Of a stretch of 39,482 nucleotides of DNA, positions 25,624 to 34,210 are shown piece by piece. Positions within the stretch are counted from its first letter, which is position 1. Each line of letters begins with the position of its first letter. The stretch is from Bradyrhizobium sp. (lineage in GTDB: Bacteria > Pseudomonadota > Alphaproteobacteria > Rhizobiales > Xanthobacteraceae). The notes under the pieces were generated by a model. The model ran no database searches, was not told the origin of the DNA, and saw only the letters and a program-made list of their open reading frames with translations. Made by a program: the position numbers and the translations under genes. Location: NCBI RefSeq assembly GCF_017881085.1, contig NZ_JADGRI010000007.1:1-39482 (forward strand), in the 5' to 3' direction.

Positions 25624-26409
25624 TTACCGTCGCTTCCTGAGCTGGAACCTGCCAACCGCCGCGAGGATGAACCCGCGCGGAAACAGCCGGAGCAGGAACG
25701 GCAGGACCTTGATGCCGACGCCGGGCAGCACCGCGCGCTTGTTGGCCATTAGCCCGCGATACCCTGCCTTTGCGACATTAGCCGGGGAGACGTTCAGGAT
25801 CGCGGAGTCAAATCCGGGTTCAAACCCCGCCCGCTCCTGAAATTCCGACGGCACCGGCCCCGGACATAGCGCGGTCACCCGCACGCCGCGCGGGGCGAGT
25901 TCGCGGCGCATCGCCTCGCTGAACGAGAGAACATAGGCCTTGGAGGCGTAATAGACCGCCATTCCCGGTCCGGGCAGGAAGCTGGCGATCGAAGCGACGT
26001 TGAGGATGCCGCCGCGGTGCCGGATCAGCTGATCGGAAAACCGCAGCGACAATTCGGTCATGGCGCGGATGTTGACGGCGATCATGCCAAGCTGCGCCGC
26101 GCGATCCAGCTCGATCGCATGACCGAACAAGCCAAAGCCTGCATTGTTGACGACGTATTCGATCTCCACCCCTTCGGCGGTCAATGCCGCCGCGATCCGA
26201 TCGCCGGCATCGGGCTGTTCGAGATCGCACACGATCACGATCGGCGCAGCAGCGCCGCCGGCAGCGGCGATTTCGTCCGCCAGCGCCGTCAGTCGATCCG
26301 CGCGCCGCGCCACCAGAGCCAGGCGATGGCCTTTTGATGCGAAAACGCGCGCCAGTTCGGTGCCTATCCCCGCCGAGGCACCGGTAATTAGCGTTACACG
26401 CTCGGTCAC
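25624..26409 (-). CDS. short-chain dehydrogenase/reductase
   Basis: A 261-residue classical SDR: TLITGASAGIGTELARVFA (cofactor), VVNNAGFGLFGHA, LNVASIASFLPGPGMAVYYASKAYVLSFSEAMRREL (catalytic Ser, Tyr and Lys as YYASK), and ALCPGPVPSEF. In contrast to the DECR-like SDR at 3089, the YxxxK is intact. ARRADRL after the Rossmann motif suggests NADP(H) use. The C-terminal extension with LPFLLRLFPRGFILAAVGRFQLRKRR is hydrophobic and basic and may associate with the membrane. Substrate unknown. The next gene downstream on the same strand is the amidotransferase, 127 bases away. Confidence 0.93.
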   Translation of the reverse strand: MTERVTLITGASAGIGTELARVFASKGHRLALVARRADRLTALADEIAAAGGAAAPIVIVCDLEQPDAGDRIAAALTAEGVEIEYVVNNAGFGLFGHAIELDRAAQLGMIAVNIRAMTELSLRFSDQLIRHRGGILNVASIASFLPGPGMAVYYASKAYVLSFSEAMRRELAPRGVRVTALCPGPVPSEFQERAGFEPGFDSAILNVSPANVAKAGYRGLMANKRAVLPGVGIKVLPFLLRLFPRGFILAAVGRFQLRKRR

Positions 26410-26679
26410 GATTCAATGCTCTTAAAATTATTGCAGGATAGGCGGCTAACGCATTCGAGAAAGCATACGCCTTAGGTGGGATGCAAGCCACCCGCAAGCA
26501 TGGCGGCGCGCTCAGACGCACAATGCTACCGCGTTAAATCAAGACATTTCGGGGCTAATCGCATCGGCGATTGGTCAATTGACATAGACATTAAAATTTC
26601 GTCATGTCCGGCAACGCACACGCCAAGGGGCGCGAAGCCCAGGCCCCGCAGCGTGGCACATTGCCGCGCCGCGATATTT

Positions 26680-27159
26680 TCAGCTGCCCGCGGTCGCCGC
26701 TGCCTGCCGGGCGGCCACGCTATGCTTGAGATCGATCCGGTCGCGCGCGGATACGCCCAAGAGATCAGCCGCGCGCCACACCACATTGTCCTCGAACTCG
26801 CTGACCTGACCGTCGGCATAGACCAGCTCCCACATCATCTCGACGATGCGGAGCCTGCCGGCCTCGTCCACCGAACGCATGATGACGCTGGTGAAATGAT
26901 AGAGATCGACTGCCTCGCCCTCGACCAGCGTCGCGGACGCGATCAACTGATCCGCCTTGCCGGGATCAAGTCCGAAGCGGCTTTCGATCATGCTGTGAAG
27001 TTTGCGCTTTTCCGCGGCCGACGGTTCGCCGTCAAGCGAAATGACGTGAATCAACAGCGCGGTCGCCGCCAGACGATAACCGGTATCGTCAAACGATTGC
27101 TGCCCACGCGCGGTTGGCGAAACAACATCGGCAATGAATTGGCGAAGTCCGTCCAGCAT
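26680..27159 (-). CDS. TerB-family (tellurite resistance TerB-like) protein
   Basis: The ATG at 27159 is preceded by AGGA and gives 159 residues; the track start adds 37 without support. The domain is all-helical: LRQFIADV, YRLAATALLIHVISLDGEPSAAEKRKLHSMIESRFGLDP, VDEAGRLRIVEMMWELVYADGQVSEFEDNVVWRAADLLGVSARDRIDLKHSV. The paired acidic loops ISLDGEPSAAE and VYADGQVSEFE match TerB-like, probably metal-binding, sites. Most relatives are not part of a tellurite operon; no other ter gene is here. It lies 113 bases downstream of the cyclase stop, on the same strand. Confidence 0.9.
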   Translation of the reverse strand: MLDGLRQFIADVVSPTARGQQSFDDTGYRLAATALLIHVISLDGEPSAAEKRKLHSMIESRFGLDPGKADQLIASATLVEGEAVDLYHFTSVIMRSVDEAGRLRIVEMMWELVYADGQVSEFEDNVVWRAADLLGVSARDRIDLKHSVAARQAAATAGS

Positions 27160-27272
27160 TTTTCCTACCGAAATCCCGCGAAGTCCGTTGGTTGCTATGG
27201 CCGATATATGGGCCGGAAAGCCAACCCGCGCAATCCACGCGGTTTCGGCGCCCGCATTACGTTTCGGCAATC

Positions 27273-28682
27273 TCAGGGGATTTCGTAGACCACGATCTTG
27301 TCGGCAATGCCGCGCAGCGCCGCCTGCTTCTGGATCGGCTTGATCGCCTCCCGATCCAGGATCGCGGCGACCGCCGGGGCCTCGATCACCGGGCCGGTGA
27401 TGTGGATCGCCTGCGAGGTCGAAAGGCCCTGCACCCGGGCTGCGATGTTGACTGTCTGGCCGAAATAGTCCTGGCGCTCGTTGAGCATCACGGCGAGGCA
27501 GGGGCCTTCATGAATGCCGATCTTGACCACCAGATCGTCGGTGCCGCGCTCGGCGTTGAGCGCATCCATGGCGGCGCGCATCCGCAAACCCGCCGCGATC
27601 GCATGTTCGGGCCGGATGAAGGTCGCCATCACGGCGTCGCCAATGGTCTTCACCACGGCGCCTTTCTCCGAAGAGATGATCTCAAGCAGCGCATGGAAAT
27701 GCGCGCGCACCAGATCGAAGGCGGCGAGATCGCCGACCCGCTCGTACAGCGCGGTGGACCCCTTGAGGTCGGTGAACAGGAACGTCAGCGACGTGATCTT
27801 GAGCCGCTGATCGATGTTGAGGTTGTCGGCCTTGAAGACGTCGCGGAAGGTCTGGTTGGTCAGCATCCGCTTGGCGGTGAGGAACGGCTTGCGCTTGCCT
27901 ATCAGATGATGGAGCGCTTCGGCCGCGACGAACACCGACGGCAGCACCCGCACGCCGGCCTGATTGTCGAGCGACAGCCGCAGCGGGCCCGGGCGCAGCG
28001 TCATGGTTCCGGTCGGCGCCTGTAGCCTGTTGTAGATCAGCGACAGCTGCTGACGCTCCTTGGTCGGCTCGCCCTGCACGTCGATGAATTGCGCGGCGTG
28101 CGTCACCGGCTCGAATACGATGATGAAATCCGGCGGCAATTGCAACGACATCGTCGCCTTCTCGCCCGCCGGCAGTTCGAGCGCGTCCAGCACGACGTCA
28201 TTGGAGAGTGCCGCGAACGATTCCTCGTTGAAATCGACGCCCGAACTCCAGAACACTTGCTTGAAGTATTCCCAGAGCGGCAGCGTATTGGGATCATGCG
28301 CCGCGATGCGGCGGACCCGCGGACTGACCGTGAAGGCGACTTCGACCTGTTCGTCGACGGACGCTTCGTAACCGCAGGCGCACAGCCCGCAATGATAGTC
28401 GTCGTGACGCAGCGATTTCAACGTGGAGTGGGCGTCCAGCACGCCGCCGCAGCCGGGGCACAGCACGTTCCAGGTGAGGTCGAACAGCCCGAGCCGGGAC
28501 GCATGCAGAAAGCCGGAAATCACCCGCTCTTCGTCGAGCCCGGTCCGCGTCGAAAAATCCAGCAGATTGATGCGGTTGAGCTCGTGGTCCTGGCCATTTT
28601 CGATCAGCTCGCGGATGGCGTCGGCCACCGCCGGGTCGGCGGTCTGTTTCAGTACCGAAAACTGCGCCTGGGTTTCACTCAT
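27273..28682 (-). CDS. class III adenylyl cyclase with N-terminal DUF5939-type region
   Basis: The 469-residue protein has an N-terminal helical region and a zinc-ribbon-like cysteine set (CPGC at 75-78 and CGLCAC at 98-103). A central region of DUF5939 type is followed by a class III cyclase domain (about 298-469). Metal-binding Asp305 (FLFTDLKGST) and Asp349 (KTIGDAVMATF) are present. Lys345 and Asp405 (DYFGQTVNIAARV) fit the adenine-specific pair, and Asn412 and Arg416 the transition-state pair. I infer cyclic AMP synthesis in the cytoplasm. It follows the P450 gene by 47 bases and may share its transcript. It could provide a ligand for regulators like the one at 12392, but nothing links them directly. 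Confidence 0.92.
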   Translation of the reverse strand: MSETQAQFSVLKQTADPAVADAIRELIENGQDHELNRINLLDFSTRTGLDEERVISGFLHASRLGLFDLTWNVLCPGCGGVLDAHSTLKSLRHDDYHCGLCACGYEASVDEQVEVAFTVSPRVRRIAAHDPNTLPLWEYFKQVFWSSGVDFNEESFAALSNDVVLDALELPAGEKATMSLQLPPDFIIVFEPVTHAAQFIDVQGEPTKERQQLSLIYNRLQAPTGTMTLRPGPLRLSLDNQAGVRVLPSVFVAAEALHHLIGKRKPFLTAKRMLTNQTFRDVFKADNLNIDQRLKITSLTFLFTDLKGSTALYERVGDLAAFDLVRAHFHALLEIISSEKGAVVKTIGDAVMATFIRPEHAIAAGLRMRAAMDALNAERGTDDLVVKIGIHEGPCLAVMLNERQDYFGQTVNIAARVQGLSTSQAIHITGPVIEAPAVAAILDREAIKPIQKQAALRGIADKIVVYEIP

Positions 28683-28729
28683 GAGTCGAACCTAAGGCAG
28701 ATTGCCGTAACGTCCAAGCAATGCCTTCG

Positions 28730-30133
28730 TCACCGGCGTATGATGCGGAACATCGGGGAGCGATCCGGCTGCGTCGTCACCACGCCGATCGGCATCACCG
28801 GCGTCTTGTCGAGCAGTTCGACCCGGAACGCAGCCATGATCCTGGCCAGCGCCAGCGTTGCTTCCACCAGCGCGAAATGCGCGCCGATGCAGATCCGCGC
28901 GCCGACGCCGAACGGCAGATAGGCGAAGCGGTCGGGAGGCGGTGCAGGCGGCATGAAGCGCTGCGGAATGAACGCGTTCGGATCGCGCCAGAGCTTTTCG
29001 TGCCGGTGCAGCAGCCACGGCGCGATCAGGATGACGTCCTTGGGTTCGACGGGCAGTCCCGCCACGGTGTCCGCCCCAGAGGCGGCGCGTGCGATCAGGA
29101 AGGCCGGCGGATAAAGCCGCATCGTCTCGTCGATCACCGCGCGGGTGAACTTCAGCCTTTCGACGTCGGAGCGGCCGGTTGCGTCGATACTATTCACCTC
29201 GGCGGCCAATTCATCCTGTGTCGCCGGATCGAGCGCTAACAAATACAGCGCCCAGAACAGCGCGGTCGCTGTGGTCTCGTGGCCGGCGAGGATCATGGTC
29301 GCCACTTCATCGCCGAGTTGCTCGTCAGTGAAGGCATTGCCGGTCTCGGGATCGCACGCCGCTCCCATCAGATCGAACAGGTCGCGCGGCGGCGCGTCCG
29401 CTTTCTTGCCGGCCGCGCGCCGTTCCGCCATCAGCATCGCAACGAACCTGGTCCACCGTTTGCGGAAGCGCGCGCGTGAGAAGTCCTGCGGGGTAGGCCA
29501 GGACAGCGGCAACAGCAGGTCGAGGAAATGTGGTCTCGCCAGCCGCGCACCGTACTCCATGACGAAGTCGCGCAGTGCCGCACCGTGCCGATCCATCCCG
29601 AACGAAAACATCGTGCGCCCGGCGATCTCGAGCGTCATCCGCTGCATGATCTCGCGCAGATCGACCGGCTGACCGACATTGGTCGTGAGCTTGGCAATGG
29701 TTTCCTCGGTCACCGCGATCATGTGCGGAACCAGCATCGACACCGCGCGCGGCGTGAACGCCGGCGCGAGTGTGCGCCGCTGATGCTTCCAGGCCTTGCC
29801 TTCGGCGATCAGCAAACCTTCGCCAAGCATCGGGCGCAACACCCGGATGCCGACCGGCGTCCGGGTATAATTCTCGTAGTTGTCGACGAGCACATGCCTG
29901 ATGGCATCGGGCGTGTTGAGGATAAAGCTGCTTCGCCCGAAAAAGCGGCCTTGGACGATATCGTCCTCGTAGGCGCGGCGGCCCCAGGTGTTGATCGGAC
30001 TCTCGCGCATCGCCGACATCCGCCCGAACGCGGTCATATTGTCCGGCGCGCGGGGCGGGCAGGGCGGCACCAACGGCCGGCGGGTGGCCGGCGCGTCCAG
30101 GGCTTCCACTCCCAAGGCTTCGGCTATGCTCAC
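28730..30133 (-). CDS. cytochrome P450
   Basis: A 467-residue soluble bacterial P450. The I-helix oxygen-activation motif is ILAGHETTATALFWALY, the K-helix ExxR is DETMR, and the heme-binding loop is FAYLPFGVGARICIGAHFA with the proximal Cys. GEGLLIAEGKAWKHQRRTLAPAFTP matches the CYP4/CYP102-like C-helix region. The redox partners are not encoded here. Substrate is unknown; the class includes fatty-acid and terpene hydroxylases. It lies 33 bases after the Tat-hydrolase stop and 47 bases before the cyclase start, in the same direction. Confidence 0.95.
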   Translation of the reverse strand: MSIAEALGVEALDAPATRRPLVPPCPPRAPDNMTAFGRMSAMRESPINTWGRRAYEDDIVQGRFFGRSSFILNTPDAIRHVLVDNYENYTRTPVGIRVLRPMLGEGLLIAEGKAWKHQRRTLAPAFTPRAVSMLVPHMIAVTEETIAKLTTNVGQPVDLREIMQRMTLEIAGRTMFSFGMDRHGAALRDFVMEYGARLARPHFLDLLLPLSWPTPQDFSRARFRKRWTRFVAMLMAERRAAGKKADAPPRDLFDLMGAACDPETGNAFTDEQLGDEVATMILAGHETTATALFWALYLLALDPATQDELAAEVNSIDATGRSDVERLKFTRAVIDETMRLYPPAFLIARAASGADTVAGLPVEPKDVILIAPWLLHRHEKLWRDPNAFIPQRFMPPAPPPDRFAYLPFGVGARICIGAHFALVEATLALARIMAAFRVELLDKTPVMPIGVVTTQPDRSPMFRIIRR

Positions 30134-30166
30134 AGGCAGCCTCGCGAAAGATGACGATGACAGTAG

Positions 30167-31540
30167 CTAGTAAGTGAACTCGGCGACCGCAATCCTGTTT
30201 TCCGACGCCGGCCAGGCCCGCGCGACAATCCGCTCCTCATTGAACACGGCGGCCACCGGGCGTCCGGCTTCCGCGGCTGAAAACCGCAGCGTGCTGATGG
30301 AATCGCCGGGCACACCCGGCTTCACATCGGAGGGTTCCTTACCGTCGAACAGCACGGTATCGCGCGGAAGACCGAAATATCCACGCGGCCGCGACATCAG
30401 GACGACAGAGCCTGCGCCCGCGTCAGCGGGTCCCGGCGGACGCGCGGCGCGAAGATGCACGATATCGGATGAACGCGGAAACGGCGACCGATAGAAATGC
30501 GTGGTGATCGAACCGGCCGAGGTGAGCACCATTTCGAGATACCAGGCGGGATCGACCTTGGCCGGCCCCCAGCGGCCGTCGGTGCCGGTCTGCGAAGCGT
30601 AAATGGCGGGGCCCTGGCGTTCGCCGCTATCGGCAGAGACGCGATAGACCTCCACCGATGCGCCCGCCACCGGGCGATTGGTTGCAACGCCGCCCGGAGT
30701 ACCCGTCACCAGTCCGCTCAGCCTGACTTCCGCTTCCGGCGCAATCGCAACTCTGTCCGGCTCGCGCCCGGCGATGAACTTGTAGATCTCGCGGAATGCG
30801 CGCGGCGAAAACGCGGTCTCGCGATGATCGACCGCGCCGAGCGCGAGATTGGTGGCACCCTTGAGCGCCGGTCCTTCCGCGGTGACGCCCGTCGGGGTAC
30901 CCGGCTTGCCGACGAAGCGGCCGTCCGGTTGCGCGTATTTGTCCATGCCGTCGCTGCGCAGGGTCAGGAACGCGGTACCCGGCGTCACTTCGCTCTCGCC
31001 CTCGTTCAGCCCGCGCAGGAACGGGCCGCGGCCGTTAAACTCGTTATTCAGACCAGCGTCCCAATCATAAACGCCGTGATTGGGAACGCCGCACAGCACA
31101 GCGTGACTGACATCAGCGCCGCCGCCATTCTTGATGAGCCCCCGGATCGAATAGCCGCCGCGCGAATTGCCAACCAAAGCCACGCGCGGCGCGCCGGTGC
31201 GGCGCTTCAATTCCTGAATGGCTTCGCCGAGTTCGCGGCGCTGGTCTTCGGTCGAGGATTTGTTCGGCTCGGCCTTGGTATCGTCCGCGCGCGCCAGCGG
31301 ATCGGAGAAATTGATCGCGAACAGGCGGTCGCGCGGAACCCCGTTCGATTCCATCCGCCATAAAGCCGTCATCCACAGCGCCGCGTGGTCACCATTGCCA
31401 TGCACGAACAGGACAGGCGGGATTTCGGTCGCGCTCGGAGCGGCGGGGGCCGGCTGCGCCAGCGCGGCGAAGCCAAAATTGCCGGCTGCCAGAGGCAGGG
31501 CGCCAGCGCCCTTCAGAATCGTCCGCCGCGATATCCTCAT
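30167..31540 (-). CDS. Tat-exported alpha/beta hydrolase, esterase/lipase-like
   Basis: GGAGG six bases before the ATG at 31540 sets the start, giving 457 residues; the track start is nine residues earlier. The N-terminus RISRRTILKGAGALPLAAGNFGFAALAQ is a twin-arginine signal. The fold has VLFVHGNGDHAALWM, the nucleophile elbow ALVGNSRGGYSIRG (GNSRG), and a C-terminal beta-rich region after about residue 270 (RLSGLVTGTPGGVATNRPVAGASVEVYRV) resembling a carboxypeptidase-regulatory or starch-binding-like sandwich. It is divergent from the MFS gene and starts the hydrolase-P450-cyclase run. I infer a periplasmic esterase whose product might be a P450 substrate; that link is speculative. Confidence 0.88.
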   Translation of the reverse strand: MRISRRTILKGAGALPLAAGNFGFAALAQPAPAAPSATEIPPVLFVHGNGDHAALWMTALWRMESNGVPRDRLFAINFSDPLARADDTKAEPNKSSTEDQRRELGEAIQELKRRTGAPRVALVGNSRGGYSIRGLIKNGGGADVSHAVLCGVPNHGVYDWDAGLNNEFNGRGPFLRGLNEGESEVTPGTAFLTLRSDGMDKYAQPDGRFVGKPGTPTGVTAEGPALKGATNLALGAVDHRETAFSPRAFREIYKFIAGREPDRVAIAPEAEVRLSGLVTGTPGGVATNRPVAGASVEVYRVSADSGERQGPAIYASQTGTDGRWGPAKVDPAWYLEMVLTSAGSITTHFYRSPFPRSSDIVHLRAARPPGPADAGAGSVVLMSRPRGYFGLPRDTVLFDGKEPSDVKPGVPGDSISTLRFSAAEAGRPVAAVFNEERIVARAWPASENRIAVAEFTY

Positions 31541-31683
31541 ATGGTACCTCCCCGTTATGATTTGCACCTTAGCCGCGCTGTGTGACCGCTGATAGCGGGC
31601 TTAAGCACTGGACAGCGATGGACTTTCGCGGGCATCACTTCGGCCTGAAGAATCAAGCCGTAGCAGGCCAACCGGAACCGGAT

Positions 31684-33369
31684 ATGACCGAACCGCCGAA
31701 ACGCTCAACCTTCAACGCCGGCGGAATAGCCGCGCCTCTCCGCCATTCGGTATTCCGGCGCATCTGGCTCGCGAGCCTGCTGTCCAATTTCGGACTCATG
31801 ATTCAGGCCGTCGGCGCCGCCTGGGCGATGACGCAGATGACGTCATCCGCCGACAAGGTCGCGCTGGTGCAGACCGCATTGATGCTGCCGATCATGCTGA
31901 TCGCGATGCCGGCCGGCGCCATCGCCGACATGTATGACCGTCGCATCGTCGCGCTGGTGGCGCTCGCGATCGCGCTCGCCGGCGCGATTGCGCTGACCGC
32001 ATTGTCGTGGCTTGGCCTTGTCACGCCGAATCTGTTGCTCGCATTGTGCTTCCTCGTCGGCAGCGGCATGGCGCTGTTCGGCCCGGCCTGGCAATCCTCG
32101 GTCAGCGAACAGGTCCCACAGGAGACGCTTCCCGCCGCGGTGGCGTTGAACGGCATCAGTTACAACATTGCGCGCAGTTTCGGTCCTGCGATCGGCGGCA
32201 TCGTGGTCGCGACCGCGGGCGCGGTGGCGGCGTTTGCCGTCAATGCGGCGCTCTATCTGCCGCTCCTGGTCGTGCTGCTGTGCTGGCGTCGCGTCAGCGA
32301 GCCGTCGCGCCTGCCGCGCGAACGGCTCAGCCGCGCCATCGTGTCGGGCGTGCGCTACATCACCAATTCGCCTTCGATCAAGATCGTGCTGACGCGCACG
32401 ATGGTGACCGGCATTATCGGCGGCTCGGTATCGGCGCTGATGCCGCTGGTGGCGCGCGACCTGCTGCATGGCGGCGCGCAGACCTACGGCATCATGCTCG
32501 GCGCGTTCGGAATGGGCGCGGTGATCGGCGCGCTCAATATCAGCGAGGTCCGCAAGCGCTTGAGCGGCGAGGCGGCGATCCGCGCCTGCGCGCTCTCCAT
32601 GGGCGGCGCGATCGCAGCGGTCGCGCTGAGCCGGGAGCCGGTGCTGACCGCGGCGGCGCTGGTGGTGGCCGGCGCGGTGTGGATGCTGGCGGTCGCCCTG
32701 TTCAATATCGGCGTGCAACTTTCGGCGCCGCGGTGGGTCGCCGGCCGCTCGCTGGCGGCATTCCAGGCTTCGATTGCCGGCGGCATCGCCATCGGAAGCT
32801 GGGGCTGGGGGCGCCTGACCGACGCGGCCGGTGTGGAAACCGCGCTGCTGGTGTCCGCTGGACTGATGCTGGTCTCGCCATTGCTCGGCCTCTGGCTGCC
32901 GATGCCGCGGGTTGGCGCACGCAACGAGGATGCGGAAGTGCTCGCCGATCCGGAGGTGCAGCTCGCGCTGACCGGGCGCAGCGGTCCGCTGGTGGTGGAG
33001 ATCGAATACCGCATCGATCAGGAGAGCGCCCGCGCCTTCCACAATGTGATGCAGGAGGTGCAGCTCAGCCGCCAGCGCAACGGCGCCTATGGCTGGTCGA
33101 TCGCGCGCGATATCGCCGATCCCGAATTGTGGACCGAGCGCTATCACTGCCCGACCTGGTTCGACTATCTGCGCCAGCGCAACCGCTCCACGCAGTCCGA
33201 GCGCGCGCTGCACCAGCGCGCGATCGGTTTTCATCTCGGGCCCGATCCGGTACGCGTGCGCCGCATGCTGGAGCGGCCGTTCGGATCGGTGCGCTGGAAG
33301 GAAGAAACGCCGGATCGCGCCGTCAACGAGGTGCTGCCGGTCGCGACGGCGGCGGGCGGGAGTACGTAA
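31684..33369 (+). CDS. MFS transporter (MFS_3/enterobactin-exporter type) with C-terminal domain
   Basis: I start at the ATG at 31684, 34 residues inside the track ORF, giving 561 residues. Residues 1-400 or so hold multiple membrane segments of an MFS_3-type exporter (PLRHSVFRRIWLASLLSNFGLMIQAVGAAWAMTQMT, ADMYDRRIVALVALAIALAG, SFGPAIGGIVVATAGAV). A soluble C-terminal domain of about 140 residues follows (LVVEIEYRIDQESARAFHNVMQEVQLSRQRNGAYGWSIARDIADPELWTERYHCPTWFDYLRQRNR), which looks like a ferredoxin-like ABM domain often fused to this group. It probably exports a small molecule by proton antiport. It diverges from the Tat-hydrolase gene. Confidence 0.9.
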   Translation: MTEPPKRSTFNAGGIAAPLRHSVFRRIWLASLLSNFGLMIQAVGAAWAMTQMTSSADKVALVQTALMLPIMLIAMPAGAIADMYDRRIVALVALAIALAGAIALTALSWLGLVTPNLLLALCFLVGSGMALFGPAWQSSVSEQVPQETLPAAVALNGISYNIARSFGPAIGGIVVATAGAVAAFAVNAALYLPLLVVLLCWRRVSEPSRLPRERLSRAIVSGVRYITNSPSIKIVLTRTMVTGIIGGSVSALMPLVARDLLHGGAQTYGIMLGAFGMGAVIGALNISEVRKRLSGEAAIRACALSMGGAIAAVALSREPVLTAAALVVAGAVWMLAVALFNIGVQLSAPRWVAGRSLAAFQASIAGGIAIGSWGWGRLTDAAGVETALLVSAGLMLVSPLLGLWLPMPRVGARNEDAEVLADPEVQLALTGRSGPLVVEIEYRIDQESARAFHNVMQEVQLSRQRNGAYGWSIARDIADPELWTERYHCPTWFDYLRQRNRSTQSERALHQRAIGFHLGPDPVRVRRMLERPFGSVRWKEETPDRAVNEVLPVATAAGGST

Positions 33370-33375
33370 GATCCG

Positions 33376-33588
33376 TTACTGCCCGTGATCGGTCAGAACC
33401 TTCTCGCAGGCCTTGCTGAGCCTGGCGCGATGTTCCTTCAGGCACGCCAGCACGATCTGGTCGCCGTCGTTCATGTGCGCGCGGCAAAAGCGCGAGACAT
33501 CCCGCGCGCAGGCGTCTTGTCCCTGCTGCTGCGCCGACGCCACCGAAGCCACGAGAATGAACGGAATGATGAAAAGGATTCTGGCCAT
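33376..33588 (-). CDS. small secreted four-cysteine protein (Cys-rich repeat type)
   Basis: A 70-residue product with a signal peptide (MARILFIIPFILVASVASAQ) and four cysteines at 27, 35, 49 and 61, spaced C-x7-C-x13-C-x11-C, in DACARDVSRFCRAHMNDGDQIVLACLKEHRARLSKACEKVL. This resembles the cysteine-rich (GLG1-type) repeat and nearly repeats the spacing of the neighbour at 33714. Two disulphides in the periplasm are likely. Function unknown. It converges with the MFS gene, with six bases between the stops. Confidence 0.85.
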   Translation of the reverse strand: MARILFIIPFILVASVASAQQQGQDACARDVSRFCRAHMNDGDQIVLACLKEHRARLSKACEKVLTDHGQ

Positions 33589-33665
33589 GATGTTACGCCT
33601 TGCCGGTCGGTATATCCGTGCGTTCTAATGCGCGTAGACCGGCGCGGCAACGGTTTTTGCGTTAT

Positions 33666-33708
33666 CGGTCGTTCCGGGGCGCGCAGAGCGCGAGCCCGGA
33701 ATGACCGG
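33666..33708. repeat. short palindromic intergenic repeat
   Basis: CGGTCGTTCCGGG and CCCGGAATGACCG are inverted arms (one mismatch) around an inner CGCGC-AGA-GCGCG hairpin. It lies between the paired cysteine-rich genes and belongs to the gtcattccggg palindrome type seen at 16772. Confidence 0.65.
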
Positions 33709-33713
33709 ATAAA

Positions 33714-33992
33714 TTACTTCGCCGCGACCTTCGGCTGCTGCGCGGCCAGATCGCGGTCCATCACGGTCCGGCAACCTGGGCTCAGATTGGCCCGATGCTT
33801 GTACATGCAGGCGGTGATGGCCGGAATGTCTGGGATTTCGGAGCTGCACAGGCGGAACGCGTCGCCGGTGCACATTTGCTGCGCCTCGGCGCTGAAGGCG
33901 AAGCTTGCGCTCGGCGACAGCGCGGTGACGCCGATCGCGAAGGCCGCGGCAAGGCCGGCGTGGCGGATGGTTCGGTTAAGAAAGGCGGTCAT
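33714..33992 (-). CDS. small secreted four-cysteine protein (paralogue of the 33376 gene)
   Basis: GGGAG six bases before the ATG at 33992 sets the start; the track start is 30 residues earlier. The 92-residue product has a signal peptide ending near SFA, then cysteines at 41, 49, 62 and 74 (C-x7-C-x12-C-x11-C) in MCTGDAFRLCSSEIPDIPAITACMYKHRANLSPGCRTVM. Spacing and the shared ACxxKHRAxLSxxC segment show homology to the 70-residue neighbour, so the pair likely arose by duplication. Probably a periplasmic disulphide-bonded protein of unknown function. Confidence 0.88.
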   Translation of the reverse strand: MTAFLNRTIRHAGLAAAFAIGVTALSPSASFAFSAEAQQMCTGDAFRLCSSEIPDIPAITACMYKHRANLSPGCRTVMDRDLAAQQPKVAAK

Positions 33993-34210
33993 GATCGGCT
34001 CCCTCTGGCCCGGTGCGGTGGGCCGTTTCTGATGGGCTCGAGCGTGCCCCAATCGCCTGATTCCGACTGTGACGTCCATCACACTGAATAGGCCCTCCTG
34101 AAGCCGAGATTTGTCGCCGGGAACCGGCGCTCGTTGGCACTGCGTTAACGACTATTTCTCATTAATGACTTGGCGAAAGTTGCCGCGTCGTTTTTTAGGA
34201 ATGTGTAACC

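Noticed and set aside
26680-27159. TerB-like gene as evidence of a tellurite resistance operon
   Set aside because: No other ter genes are nearby; isolated TerB-like proteins are common.
34120-34146. GGAAC and CGTT upstream of the deacetylase, like an EcfG stress promoter
   Set aside because: The spacer is 18 bases, longer than the usual 16-17, so the match is too weak to report.
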